Source: Rutidosis leptorrhynchoides (Eukaryota > Streptophyta > Magnoliopsida > Asterales > Asteraceae). From it: DNA of 64,000 bases. The notes below the pieces were generated by a model. The model was not told the DNA's origin, ran no database searches, and worked only from the letters and a program-made list of their open reading frames with translations. Numbering within the stretch: position 1 is the stretch's first letter; each line of letters starts with the position of its first letter. The translations under genes and the position numbers were made by a program. The DNA lies in the NCBI RefSeq assembly GCF_046630445.1, contig NC_092337.1, positions 369,759,501-369,823,500 on the forward strand, read 5' to 3'. Of this stretch, positions 1 to 16,437 are shown one piece after another.

Positions 1-180
1 TAAAGTATAAATTATTAAAGTAAATTATTAAAGTATGAATTATTAAAGTGAATTATTAAAGTATGAATTATTAAAGTGAATTATTAAAGTATGAATTATT
101 AAAGTGAATTATTAAAGTGAATTATTAAAGTATGAATTATTAAAGTGAATTATTAAAGTATGAATTATTAAAGTTAAAGT
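1..180. repeat. Short tandem repeat, AATTATTAAAGT(ATG) type
   Basis: Units of AATTATTAAAGTATG and AATTATTAAAGTG alternate about a dozen times, then degrade into AAGTAAAGT runs up to about 215. It lies inside the partial LTR and codes for nothing. Confidence 0.9.
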
Positions 181-722
181 AAAGTAAAAGTAAAGTAAAG
201 GTAAAGTTAAAATATAGTAAAAGTATAAAACTATGTACGTATAATACGCGTATAAATATATATAATATTAATTTAAATCGTTATATATATTTGATAAAAT
301 AAAATATAAATATCGTTATTTTTATCATACTGGTTAAGTAATGAGTGGTCAAAAAGAATAGATTTCTTAAATCACAGTGGACCTCATAACATAGGCCCGT
401 AATCATATCATAATGTATCTGATAATTCAATCATTTGATATTATCTCTTAATTCTGTCAATAAATATATCGAAACAAATACGTTCATGTAAAGTATCATA
501 TATCTAATACTTTGTTAATGTTTTCAGTTAATATTATATATTATATATACATATCTATATACACATAATTGTTCGTGAATCGTCGAACACGGTCAAAGGG
601 TAATTGATTACATGAATGTAGTTCCAAACTTTTTGAGATTCAACATTACAAATTCTGGTTATCGTGTCGGAAACATATAAAGGTTAAGTTTAAATTTGGT
701 TAGAAATTTCCGGGTCATCACA
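1..722 (-). mobile_element. Partial LTR of a LARD-like element running off the left edge
   Basis: The stretch ends in CGGGTCATCACA, which read on the minus strand is TGTGATGACCCG, the LTR start seen at 7018 and 15095. About 180 bp before that end also match the LTRs of the LARD at 3782-15095 (for example the motifs ATTGTTCGTGAAT and TTTAAATTTGGT). On the minus strand this is the 5' edge of a 5' LTR, so the body of the element lies left of the window. It abuts the gag of element A at 723, so it looks like an insertion into that gag. The candidate target duplication GTTGC (723-727) cannot be checked, because the other end is outside. Confidence 0.7.
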
Positions 723-763
723 GTTGCAGCGTCTACCGTCATCTGAAATGCCCTTGCTTCTGC

Positions 764-2130
764 TCATGGAGGGTTCTTTCTCTTCTGCCCGGAAGTAGAA
801 GAAGAAGATCCGCCAGAAGTTACTGACCTTTCCCCTGACCCTGACCCTGCCCTTGCCCCTGCCCCAGAACTGGCTCTTGACGTTGATGGACAATTTACTG
901 ATCTATGCCCCTCATGATGACAATTCCAACAAACATTGACTTTAAAGGAACAAGCTGTTACTTCATGACCCAACACTCCACATTTCAAACACCTTCTGGT
1001 CATTGGAGAATACAAGCCGACATGATTTGACTTACAAACATTACACCAACCGGACTGATTAGAACCCGATCCATTCATACCAGACTTACTCTTCTGTTTA
1101 AACTCACCTGACCTTTTACCATGAAATCCCTATTGCTTACTTGACTGTTGAATTGACTGACCACCTGTCTGACCTTCTTATCCCCCCCCCCCCAATTGTT
1201 TCACCTTTCGAACTTTCTCTTTTTGCTGCATTAATGTCACCTTCGATAATCTTGGCCATCTCATGAGCCTGCGCCAAAGTAGTTGCAAATCTTGCAACTG
1301 TTCTATACTCCAGCTTAATCACCCGCATATAATGTTGAATTTTATCCTTCTCAGTCGGTACCCACTAATGGACAAACCTCAATTTAGATGTAAAATCTCT
1401 GAAAACCTCATCAATCGTGATATTTTCTATCATATTCATTCCCAGAAACTCTGTTTTCAATCTTTCCATCTCATATTCGGAGCAATACTGCTCGCGAATC
1501 TTAGCATCGAATTGTTCCCAGGTTATTTAACTGATCTGTTCTTTGGGTAAATATGCAGTAATAGAGTTCCACCATTCCATTGCTTCACCTTTGAGTAGCC
1601 TACTAGCAAATAAAACCCTGGATTCAGATTCATAATAACATGCTTCTAATGCCCGGTCCACTTCTCTTAGTCAATTAAGTGTCGTTATAGGGTTTGTGTG
1701 ACAGATTTACTCTGGAGGTTTGCAGTCTAAAAAATGTTTTATATGTGCACTTCTTCCTCGTCTCGGGGAGTTGAAACGGATCCATCATTTGATTCAAAAA
1801 TGGCTGATTATAATGGAAAGGCATTTGAGGAAGTTGATATGGAGTTTGAGAATACTGTGGTTGAGAACTGCCTCCAGCTTGAGTATAAAAGTTCGGAGGA
1901 TATGTAGGATTCAAAGCAGTAGTATTAGGGTTCCATTGTGTCTGTTGTTGCTCCAGTTCCTTAATTCGTTCTCAAGCTTCTTGTAGCTGACTCTGGAGGT
2001 TGATCACTTCTTGGGAGGTTTCTTCCTCCGAGGACACATGCCCATCTTCGTTAGGGGCTCGAAAAGTTCCAGTTCCATGGATAATGGGGTCAGTAGCATT
2101 AACTTCATTGTCTGCCATTTCTGCACTACC
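764..2130 (-). pseudogene. Degenerate gag of Gypsy element A with paired zinc knuckles
   Basis: Fossil gag read right to left. The N-terminal end near 2120 encodes an acidic, Glu-rich stretch beginning MADNEVNATDP, typical of plant Gypsy gag. The middle (about 1140-1660) has scattered gag-like codons. The C-terminal part (764-1078) has two CCHC knuckles, CLKCGVLGHEVTAC and CWNCHHEGHRSVNC, followed by a Ser/Gly-rich tail. The pair alternates a CG..GH type and an EGH type, the same arrangement found three times over in element C, so A and C are probably related. The gag is clearly broken in several places. Confidence 0.7.
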
Positions 2131-2576
2131 ACAACACTCACACCAAAACTTAGTATAACTCTGTTAAACCAGCAACTAACACTCACAACAAAACTTAGTA
2201 TAAACTCTGTTAGTAGCAGCAACTAACACATATCATGTCCTAGAACTCACTTAACCCATCCTCAGCGTGTTATGCTTGACATGACTCTCCTAAATTTGGG
2301 AACATGACATTTGAATCACAATGTGCATGCTGCCAAACCACGCTCTGATACAAACTTATAACACAAGTTGGGGACGCATCCCACTCAGTGTCATTCCTAC
2401 GTACATGGTGACCATAGAGTGTACCTCAGACAGTGATTTTACAGCCCGCATCTCTGCCAAGCAGGCCAACCCTTTACACATAAAGGGATCGCAAGGGGTA
2501 AGAGCCAATGCTTCATCACAGGTCGCCACTGTGAGAGCCCCCTCTACGATTAACATGTCAGTCAGGTTAAACCTGG

Positions 2577-2590
2577 CTCTGATACCAACT
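2577..2590 (-). other. Primer binding site of element A (Met-tRNA type)
   Basis: On the minus strand the LTR end TGTCACA is followed directly by AGTTGGTATCAGAGCC, which contains the plant initiator Met-tRNA primer site TGGTATCAGAGC. It fixes the element's orientation and the LTR edge at 2591. Confidence 0.85.
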
Positions 2591-3781
2591 TGTGACAACG
2601 CTAATTTTTTTAAATACGTTGCGGAAGTATTATAATAATTGAATAGAATGTAACTTGTAACTAATGTTAATTCAGTTTAACCGGTGCCACGTGTCACTAC
2701 AGAAAAATACATATTTAACCGGAAAAAAGTATCCACATTACATTTACAAAAGAACACAGTTCAAAGTTAAATGTTATCAAAGCTAACTATGGTCACAGCC
2801 AGTTTTAAAACAAAGTAAGATAACATTAAAGTTAAGTCTGGTCAAACATAACATCTTCATGCCCGTCTGCTCCCCAAAAATAATGTCTACAAAAGCTAAC
2901 AGCCTGCAGGGAGGAGATGGGGGGTGGGGGATTAGCACGGAGCTAAGTGAGTACAACTAACTATAGGTAATAGCATACAGAAACCGTCATACTAATCATG
3001 TCACATAGTCCAACACATAAGCATCACCCAGTAGTTCAGTCAACAGAGACTCTGGCGGTCCGGCCGAACCATTAACCACCAGTTGATCGGGCTGGAGTTT
3101 ATCGAAAGTTCCTCCTACATACCGTGCTGCATAAATCATCCACACGCAACGAACGCGTCATTCAAACATATACCACACTGATGTTGATTAGGCTACCACA
3201 TGAGGAACCCAACCCGCAGGTTCATCTCTCTTATCAAAATTAGGCTACCACAAGATAGGGACGCACTGGGTTTCATCAATAAGCAACAACTAACATAGAG
3301 TCATCACAGTCATAACTAACAATAGTAGCATGTTAATTCTAACAAGCATGGAAATCTTAGAATAACAAGCTACTCTATACTATCAATCTCTAGTTAGTCC
3401 CACTCACTGATTATCAGCAAACGAGAAGGTGTTCAGCTATCTAATCACTGAACCTTCTCTTTCTCCTTTTCTCTTAAGAAAGACATGTACACAAGTTAGT
3501 TATAACATCATAATCATCAGTACACAAATGGACTGCATAACAGCTAGATATAAACACTTAGTCAAAATTTCAACTGCCAAACACCCTTGGCTGACTGTCA
3601 GAGATAGTCAGGCGACTGTCAATACACACTCGGTCGATGGTCAAGTCCCTCGGTAGATCGTCATTATCAAACACACTCGGTCGAGGGTCTACTCAGACGT
3701 CGAGGGTCTACATGGTCGTTCGAGGGTCTACAGACACTCGACCGACTGTGTTCATCTGATGCTGAAAATGAACAAGGTTAC
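2591..3781 (-). mobile_element. 5' LTR of element A, first part
   Basis: Begins TGTGACAACGC next to the primer site and runs to 3781, where the LARD interrupts it. The last five bases, GTTAC, are repeated on the far side of the LARD. Around 3600-3750 it holds three copies of TCGAGGGTCTAC among related CTCGGTCGA motifs. The LTR resumes at 15096 and ends at 15786 with GGATGTTACA (minus-strand TGTAACATCC), giving about 1.9 kb once the insertion is discounted. Confidence 0.8.
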
Positions 3782-4891
3782 TGTAGAGACCCGTCCTAAT
3801 CCATCCGGACGAAGTCCATATTGATTATAAATTATTCACAACAGTTGATTACATAGCGAGGTACTTGATCTCTATATGATACATTTTACAAACATTGCAT
3901 TCGTTTTTGAAAAGTTAATCTTTCATTACATCGAAAGTTGACGGCATGCATAACATTTCATAATATATCTAACGATAATTGACTTAATAATAATATTTAT
4001 GAACTCGACGACTCGAATGCAACGTCTTTTGAAATATGTCATGAATGACTCCAAGTAATATCTCTAAAATGAGCAAATGCACAGCGAAAGATTTCTTTCA
4101 ATACCTGAGAATAAACATGCTTTAAAGAGTCAACCAAAAGGTTGGTGAGTTCATTAGTTTAACATAAATAATCATTTCCATCATTTTAATAGACCACAAG
4201 ATTTCATATTTCCATTTCTCATAAACATACGTCCCATGCATAGAGATAAAAATATCATTCATATGGATTGAACATCTGGTAACCGACATTCACAATATGC
4301 ATATAAGAATATCCCCATCATTCCGGGATCCTCCTTCGAACATGATATAAATTTCGAAGTACTAAAACATCCGGTACTTTGGATGGGGCTTGTTGGGCCC
4401 GATAGATCTATCTTTAGGATTCACGTCAATTAGGGTGTCTGTTCCCTAATTCTTAGATTACCAGACTAAAAGGGGCATATTCGATTTCGATCATTCAACC
4501 ATATAATGTAGTTTCGATTACTTGTGTCTATTTCGTAAAACATTTATAAAAATTGCGCATGTATTCTCAGCCCAAAAATATAAAGGGTAAAAAAGGTAAA
4601 TGAAACTCACCTAATGTATTTTGTAGTAAAAATACATAGAACGACATTGAACAAGTATAGGGTTGGCCTTTGATTCACGAACCTATATCATTTGTATTTT
4701 ATTAATATTCATAGTTGTAATTGAACACACACATATATATGTATAAATGTATTAGTTATATTATTTTCATGTTAATAATATATGTATATGTTTTATATGT
4801 TCAATATGTATATATATATATATACAATATGTAATATGTTTTATATGTTCAATATGTATATATATATATATATATATATACAATATGAAAT

Positions 4892-4893
<2 letters not shown>

Positions 4894-4985
<92 letters not shown>

Positions 4986-5008
4986 TTAATAATAATAATA
5001 ATAATAAT
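4894..5008. repeat. (AAT)n microsatellite in LARD 3' LTR
   Basis: Nearly pure TAA/ATA/AAT repeat. The same repeat is at 12998-13117 in the other LTR. Confidence 0.95.
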
Positions 5009-5065
5009 GAAATTGAAAATTTAAAAGTTGTATACCCTCTTTTAAAGCTTTTCCAAAAAATATTT

Positions 5066-5135
5066 GCCCATGACGGGACTCGAACCCGAGACCTCTTGCT
5101 CGCACTCTAACCCACTTAACCCTTCCTCCGATACT
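5066..5135 (-). other. tRNA-like block with Pol III A/B-box motifs, 3' LTR
   Basis: On the minus strand a perfect B box GGTTCGAGTCC (complement at 5076-5086) closes a T-arm-like stretch GAGGTCTCGGGTTCGAGTCC, and an A-box-like GGGTTAAGTGGGTTAGAG lies upstream (5105-5122) at tRNA-like spacing. No full cloverleaf can be drawn and the acceptor ends do not pair, so this is a tRNA-derived relic or SINE head, not a tRNA gene. Repeated at 13175-13244 in the other LTR. Confidence 0.55.
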
Positions 5136-6172
5136 GTCTTTCTGGAATAATAACCGAATTATATTTATTAAACTCGAATTTACGTTTTATCTTCTTCTTC
5201 ATCTCAATTCAAGTCGACAGGCCCAAACAACAATCAATCATATCCGTGACTCTAGGAGTTTGAATTTGGTTGGCAATTGAAACAGATACACACGTATATG
5301 GTTTATAACGATTGATAAAAAAAATAAAATAAAAAAATAACATAAAAGGTCTGCTGTGTCGCTAAAAAAATGACAACTCAAAATTTAATTTCAATCTCTA
5401 GATGTTTTTAGACTATGGTTTCTTCATGAAAACGGTTTTAAATCATACCTATAAACTTTGTAAACCATCAATTTCAACAGAAACAACATAATGAATTCGA
5501 ATTTACTGAAGAACAATTCTGTTGACTTTTTGAAATTTAAGTTTGACTCGAAAATTAGAGTTCGTTAGGAGGAATTGGAAGGTATAATTTTGCAGATAGT
5601 TTGAGTGGATTATTCCTAACAACACTCCATTAATAGATTTTGAAATAAGAATCGAATTCGAGGTTTGCTGACTCAAGAACACGAACAGAGGTATTTAGCT
5701 CGTTGTTTTTTTTTTAAATTCGTTGTTTAATTAATCAGTTGAAAACAGAAGTAATGGATAGTTGGTGATATGGTTGAGATATTCGATTGATTTCCTGTCA
5801 ATTGAGTTGAATAATTGCTATATAGCAAAATTTTGAGTGTGGTCACAAGGATTTTGTTCGTACAGAGATATATATAAAAAATTAAAATAGGAATTTGATG
5901 GTTACTGAATTTTGTTTGTAGTGGATTGGATTGTAACAATTAGAAACAGATATAAAAGAAAAATAATCAGTTGATCGTGATATACAGAGAAAGTTGATTC
6001 TCTAAAGATTTTATCTATAATTAATATTAATATTAATAATTAGTAAATAATAATAAACTTAATAATAATAATAATAATGAATAATAAAACTAATTTTTCA
6101 AATAAATATACCTGTATATAATGGCATATATATATTTGTATACATCAACTTATTCATACCCAAAATCCTATA

Positions 6173-6340
<168 letters not shown>

Positions 6341-8633
6341 TATATCTTGTATTAGAAATAATAATATTGATGATACAAATATTAATATTAATATTAATAT
6401 TAACATTTAACATTAACAATAATAATGAATATAGCAATCATATTTTTAATATATAAATATATTTAACATATTGTACATTATGATTGTATCACATATAACC
6501 TATGTTGAATATTATTTATTCATTTTAACATAATTTACATTATACAATATATGTTTGCATCTTAAATATAATTGTCTTATATATTTATAAGTATCATATA
6601 TATATTTACTTGATATGTTATTTTATGTCATTAATATAAATTTCTACATATAATATCTATAACTTTTATATATATTCCAATATACATATAATAATTATTA
6701 TATAAATCATTTACATCTATACATAGATTTATATTAGTAACAACTTATTTTGTATCATTTTACATTTTAAATTTTACTGAGTTAGTAACATTTTATAAGT
6801 TCCAATACTTACATTTATAACTATATATATATATTTATATATACATATTTATCTGTTTACAACAATTGTTCGTGAATTCGTCGGGAATTGGTCGAGGTCA
6901 TTTGATTTCATAAAACAGTTCAAAAATTTCTAGACTTAATATTACAGACTTTGCTTATCGTATCGAAATCAAATAAGATTCAAGTTTAAATTTGGTCGGA
7001 AATTCTCGGGTCATCACAGTACCTACCCGTTAAAGAAATTTCGTTCCGAAATTTGAGTGAGGTCGTCATGGTTAACAATAAGAATATTTTCATGGCGAAT
7101 ATGAGCTGATAAATAGAGTTTTATTATTATTGAATAATACAGATAAAATAATTCGATTATTCGAAGAGCACGAATGAAGTTATCACAAAAGAGTGAAATG
7201 AGTAAATGCAAGTTTGTCTTAACCAGTGACATAGTCATGGTTGATTTTCCAGAATTTAAGGGATTTAAAAGAAAATCTTGGAAATCTATAAGATCTGATT
7301 TTTCGGCGAATAAGGAAATTAAGATCTCTCTAATTAAATACGGTGATCTGCTTCGATTACTCTATCTGATATTTCCATTATAAATTAAACTTGTTCGTTC
7401 CATTATTCTCACCATTCCTATACTTTCCTTCTTGTTTCATACATCCAAAAGATTATGAAAATGCTTAATCCAGTTCTAATCCTTGATATATTTTTTTTAA
7501 TTATCATTTCTGTCATCCTTTTTTTCAATCTTTCCACCAGAAAAATCTGTTTACTTCTATTATTACCTTGGGGTGATACTATTCTTAATTCTACCGTGTC
7601 CTTATATTGTTATTCATATTAATATCCATGGTTTGTAACCTCCGTGTTGTTATTGGGCTTTATATTTTCTCTTATATTTTGGATCTCTTTAAATTTTTAT
7701 TATCCTCTCGACCTCTAGTAAAGCGAGCAACTGTCCAGAATTCGTAAGTACGGAGTTTTCGAATGAACTTAATGTTCTAAACAAGAAAATACGTAATAGC
7801 ACGTTTTGATTTGTCAAATTACCAGAGTCACTGAGAATAGAACTATCAAGAATATACTTTCATGATATGTTTTAAGCAGAATGAAAGAGTTGTATAACAT
7901 GGTGCATGATGACGTTATGATCTGTGAATCATCACGTTCCATTAGAAATTCAGCATGACTTACTGTAATATAATCACGTTGATCAAGTGTCATTATATTA
8001 TACTAACTCATGCATCAGTTCCCAACATTACTTCAATAACATTCATATTTTAAGCTCGAAATTTTACAGAATATAGAAACTAACATTTTCTATATGATGT
8101 AACACTGATAGCACGAAGAGATTAATGATTTCAGATAAGAATAGTTATAAAAATATCTTCAGAAAAATGGAGGATATTTATAATTAAAGATATGATAATA
8201 TCTTAGAATATCTAAGATCAGAGGATGATGAAGAATATTGTCCGCAAGGGTTTAGAGTAAGGAGCAAGATATTCGCTAAAGACTTCAGCAGGTATTGAAT
8301 CATTTGGATTCTTTGAAGGCAAGTTTAGTCTTTGTGATTTGTCCACGGCTTCCTTCATAGTTTTCGCATAATCCGTTTTTCGGTACCAAATTTTCTATTG
8401 AGAGTTTTCCAACCATCCATTCTTTATTATCATACTTTCAATGGTTAAGGTCGTTTACAGTTTTTGTTGCTTCCTTCAACTTTTTCAATGTTCGGAGTAT
8501 TGATTTGTAGACTGAGTGCTGTTCAGAGTTTCAAAATAAAAGACCATAATTCTAAAAGATAAATGTTATACATATAACTGTTGATGTAGATATGTTGTGC
8601 GTTTTCAAAGTACTGATTGCTGACTCCCGATAA

Positions 8634-8921
8634 TTGGTATGGCAGTTCTCATTACAAGATGCGGATGAGTATATGAATAGGTTTTCAATGAATAAATATA
8701 GTGATCTATTAGAGAGATTTAAGCCAAGAAGCAACGAGGTTGCTGATACATCTGCTGGTAATATGGCGGAATATAAAAGAATTCTACGGTATCAAAAGGG
8801 TAATCATATATATCAGGATTATAGTAAGGCTACTTCGGATGAAAAGTCGAAGTTGACTTGCTGGAGCTGTGACAAAATTTGCTACTTTGAAAAGGGATTG
8901 CAAAGTCATTTTTGGAAATAA
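8634..8921 (+). other. Open stretch antisense to the LARD with a knuckle-like motif
   Basis: A 95-codon plus-strand reading frame starting MVWQFSLQDADEYMNRF. Its end, CWSCDKICYFEKGLQSHF, looks like a worn CCHC zinc knuckle (C-x2-C-x4-x-EK). The composition is protein-like rather than simple repeat. It runs against the LARD's direction, so it could be a captured gag fragment in reverse, or chance. No family is recognised. Confidence 0.25.
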
Positions 8922-9280
8922 CAACGCCAAAGGAGCTAGCACAGATACGTGTTAAACGTTTACTCAGGTTTCGAGTGTTTTTCAGGTGTATGACTATATG
9001 CATAAATCTTTTCTTTCGTAGATGAAGTGCGGTTGGTTCATCCTCTCGATTGAGGTGTTTTTAAGAATCATGAAAGTTTGAACGCAGATTGGAATCGTCA
9101 AGATACAAATAAGGTTTAAGATGAAATCAAGTGGCAAACTTGAAGAATTGTTTAGTTTCATATGTTATAAACAATATTTTAATTCATTTTAATTGTCCAA
9201 TGTTGGCAGTCCATAGTTGATAGTCCACAGTTAGCAATTCAATAATTCATATATAATATTCGAATTAATTAATAAGTATC

Positions 9281-9660
9281 GTGACCCGTGTACATGTCTC
9301 AGACTCGATCACAACTCAAAGTATATATATTATTTAAGAATCAACTTCAACCCTGTATAGAGAACTCGATCATTACTGCATATAGAGTGTCTATGGTGAT
9401 TCCAAATAATATATATAGATGTGTCGATATGATATGTCAAAACCTTGTATACGTGTCCCGATATTTAAAATGCGTAAATAACAGTATTTAAATGACGATA
9501 AATAAAGTGCGTAAAATAAATAACAGAAATTAAATGACGATAAATAAAATTGCGAGAATATAAATTGCGATAAATAAACTGCGATAAATAAATTACGATA
9601 ATTAAATTGCGATAAATAAATTGCGATAAAATAAAATGTAATACGGAATTAACAGTTAGC
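9281..9660. repeat. Patch resembling the LTRs of elements B and Athila inside the LARD
   Basis: 9281-9450 matches element B's LTR at 33010-33230 (CATGTCTCAG, ATCACAACTCAAAGTATATA, TGCATATAGAGTGTCTATGG). 9455-9650 is a run of GCGATAAATAAATT units like those in the Athila-type LTR at 44555-44700. The join to GTTAGCTAGGAT then resumes B-like sequence. Confidence 0.6.
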
Positions 9661-10234
9661 TAGGAACAGTTAGCTAGGATCTTGTTAGCGTGGTTTCTTA
9701 ACAAAATTTCATATTGTTAATTAGTCTGTTTCTAATCAATTTTTATTGTATCCATTATTTCTTCATTATGTCACTTGTTGGATTCTGATAGGTCAAAATC
9801 CAAATATGAAATTGAATTTGAATGAAAATAGTTATTCTTTGGTGAACGGATATGTATATCGGTGGTTGTAAATAGGATAGTAAATGACTGTTGAATCAGA
9901 TTTGAAAGAATGTACAGTGTAACTTATTAATGTGAAATCTGAATATTCCTCGGGTATTACCTACCCGTTAAAATATTTTCACAATTAACACTTTGTACGA
10001 AAGAATTTTTAATTACAGTCTTTATGAAAAAATATATATACATATATATTTTCTTCAGATGTAATCATGGATTTAATGAGTCTATATGATATTAAACTCA
10101 TTTGATTTATCGTTAGAACAAGAATATAGAATCTCTAAAATATTAGAGATTACATAATCGCCATGTCGGACGAAGATAAATGATGTAGAACGATACGTAG
10201 AACGATGATTATTCTCGAGATACAGAATGAGATG

Positions 10235-10760
10235 TTGAGGCATGGATTGTTGATGGTACTGGTGCTGTTATTGATGGTACTGTTGGTGCCGGTGATGTTG
10301 CTGAAGCTGGTAAGTTTTGCACCATGTTTTCCAAATTGATTACTCGAGCGTGAAGCTCGTTGACTCTTTGATTACTCCGGGATGATTGGCGATTGGATTG
10401 AGCGGATGAATAAGATTCAGAAATTGAGATAGTATATAATCATGGCAAGATATCCGGGAAATGAGGGTGAATATGGTGTTTCGAATTGGTTCGCCGGTGA
10501 GTGCTTCAGGTCCTTTGCCAAGAGGTGAATTCAGTTGGTGAAAAGGATCGACTTATTCTCATCTTCATTGATTAAGTCGACTACGAACTCATCAGATGAA
10601 TTGGGGATGGTTGATTGATTGATTCATTCTGGTGACACCACTTTCGGAGCTTAGGTGAATATCCATGTCGGAATAGCTGTCGGAATAACTATCGAAATAG
10701 CTATCGAAATCTGAGGGACTCGAACTGGTTGTGGGATTAATCTCGGACGATCAGATGAAG
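10235..10760 (-). pseudogene. Coding remnant in the LARD, gag-N-terminus-like
   Basis: On the minus strand an acidic Asp/Ser/Tyr-rich stretch (DFDSYFDSYSDSYSD) is followed by a Gln/Ser-rich stretch and a short helical piece NELHARVINLENMVQN, then a Pro/Ala/Thr-rich tail. This resembles the N-terminal part of Gypsy gag polyproteins of plants, but no zinc knuckle follows. It is broken, so I treat it as a fossil. Confidence 0.4.
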
Positions 10761-11133
10761 GATTTTCGATAAGAAATAGATTATAGGATGTAGATTAGTA
10801 CCCTGCAATACATAATTTACATATGCATATATAATACTAGCATCCCATAAGTTACGGAGGAATCTACGAAAGCTGTCAGGCAAAGGTAACAATAACAGAT
10901 ACGCTAAGATATGAATTTATCTATACACTGTCTATGCAATAGAGGTAGTAAGACATGTCTAGACTAAGAATAATGAGCAGGTAATTTCCTAAGGATGATA
11001 AACAGATCATTTCTGACAAAAAGATAAGCAAAAATTTTGACTTGCAGACACGGTCGAAGTCCAGACTCACTAATGCATCCTAACGACTATCAGTTAAACA
11101 CACTAATGCAAGACCTGGTTCGCTAAGACCACA

Positions 11134-11147
11134 GCTCTGATACCAAC
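11134..11147 (-). other. Primer binding site of the LARD
   Basis: The minus strand reads TCTCTACA (LTR end), then GTTGGTATCAGAGCTG: a Met-tRNA primer site directly after the 5' LTR. Confidence 0.88.
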
Positions 11148-15095
<3,948 letters not shown>

Positions 15096-15431
15096 GTTAC
15101 GAGTTCAAGCCATTTTCGACCAAATCTTATTCCTGGACCTTTTTGTGACCATGAAATCTACCATAGCTTGTAGCCAACCATTTGGGAACTCAAAGCCACT
15201 CATTTGACACTTAAACAACAACATTTCAAGTGATTTTGACCCAAAATCACCATTTTTACAAAAACTAGACAAAAACCCCAATTTTGACATGAATTGAACA
15301 TTAAAACACTTGATTTTACCTTGATAGATTTAGTGAAACACAAAGAACACAATTTTAACACTCAATCAGATCCAAGAACAAGAATTGAAGATTTAGGGTT
15401 TGGTTAGGTAGAGAGGAGGAAGAACAAATGG

Positions 15432-15479
<48 letters not shown>

Positions 15480-15786
15480 TGATGATGATTCTGGAAAGTG
15501 CAAGAGAGAGTGACAGTCACAAGTCACTTAATTGGGTTTAATTCCCACACTATACAACACACGGGTATTTATCAGTTATTTGATATCTTTCGTATATCAT
15601 TAAGCGACCCTAACGAAGTCCAAATTAAATAAACAAACATGTTCTGTGACCCTTGTCACAATCTGGTCCTAACCAAATAGTTAAATAATAGTAGATATTA
15701 AATTAAAATAAAAGCATATAATAACACAACACAAACTTAAGGGCAAACTAGTAATCTTACAGTTAGGCCCAGTTGAGGATGTTACA
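15096..15786 (-). mobile_element. 5' LTR of element A, second part
   Basis: Starts with GTTAC, the second copy of the LARD target duplication, and ends with GGATGTTACA, the complement of the LTR start TGTAACATCC that element C also uses. Contains a (TG)n tract. The flank TAGGT (15787-15791) is the candidate target duplication of element A; its partner lies outside the window. Confidence 0.75.
15433..15478. repeat. (TG)n microsatellite
   Basis: 46 bp of pure TG followed by GATGATGATGATT. Confidence 0.97.
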
Positions 15787-16437
15787 TAGGTTTTAAATAA
15801 GAATTGGCCATACAAAACCTTTTATTTACAATTAACTTATAATACGATCAGGTTTACGATCTTTGATACGAGTCGAAGAGATTAAAAATGGATCGATTAG
15901 GAGTACGATTAAGTTTTGAGCTCTATATTATTAACTTCGATACATAGGTTTTTAATCGAAATCGAGAACGGGGCAGATAAAAGAAATCAGAGAAGATAAA
16001 CGAAATCGAAGCATATGACAAGATAGATGTTAATAAATCGTTAATTGATCAATTATGGAATCGGCGGTAATTCGTCGTTAAGGATCGAAAGAAACCATGG
16101 AGGATAGTGTAAGGTTTTAGATGAGTAACATACTAGATAAGAAAACTAATGAGAAACGTTTGTGAACATTTGTTATATGTATATCTTCAAAGTTAACCAG
16201 GATTTAATGTTTGTTAAATCGTGAGACCATACGTATTCAAAGTTAAAAATTTGGGACCAACTCATAATCGATTTAAACTTTAGGTCTTATTTTGATCTTT
16301 GGTACAAATTTTGAGGACCAACCATGATATTTTTCTTAAATTTTATTATACTTATTAATTAATAAATTAATAATTTGAATTTATATATTTATAATTAATA
16401 ATTATAATTGTTATTACACGGAGTAATTACTATATTA
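15787..16437. other. Intergenic, nothing recognised
   Basis: AT-rich, no long reading frame, no terminal repeats. Scattered GAAATCGA motifs look random. Confidence 0.6.

Larger units (their letters stand above)
723..2590 (-). mobile_element. Gypsy element A, internal region (leader and gag)
   Basis: Minus-strand internal part of a Ty3/Gypsy element. It runs from the primer site next to the 5' LTR (2577-2590) through an untranslated leader into gag, and is cut at 722 by the partial LTR of another element. Protease, reverse transcriptase and integrase are absent here and may lie left of the window. The leader (about 2130-2590) shows no coding signal. It holds a second primer-site-like motif near 2340. 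The 5' LTR is at 2591-3781 and 15096-15786, split by the LARD. Confidence 0.75.
7019..11147 (-). mobile_element. LARD internal domain
   Basis: No recognisable pol. On the minus strand the end near 7019 reads TTTAACGGGTAGGTAC just before the 3' LTR, the polypurine-tract position; the same motif flanks element B's LTR at 35319. The leader next to the primer site (11041-11147) matches element B's leader (41888-41995), including ACTCACTAATGCATCCTAAC. Parts with a story of their own (8634-8921, 9281-9660, 10235-10760) are listed separately. The remainder, including 7100-8600 and 9700-10230, is AT-rich with nothing recognised. Confidence 0.75.

Noticed and set aside
2321-2635. Frames in both directions over the leader of element A
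   Set aside because: They overlap the primer site and LTR edge and match no gag part.
5066-5135. A tRNA gene
   Set aside because: The T-arm and B box are good, but the acceptor stem and anticodon arm cannot be formed, and it is repeated in both LTRs.
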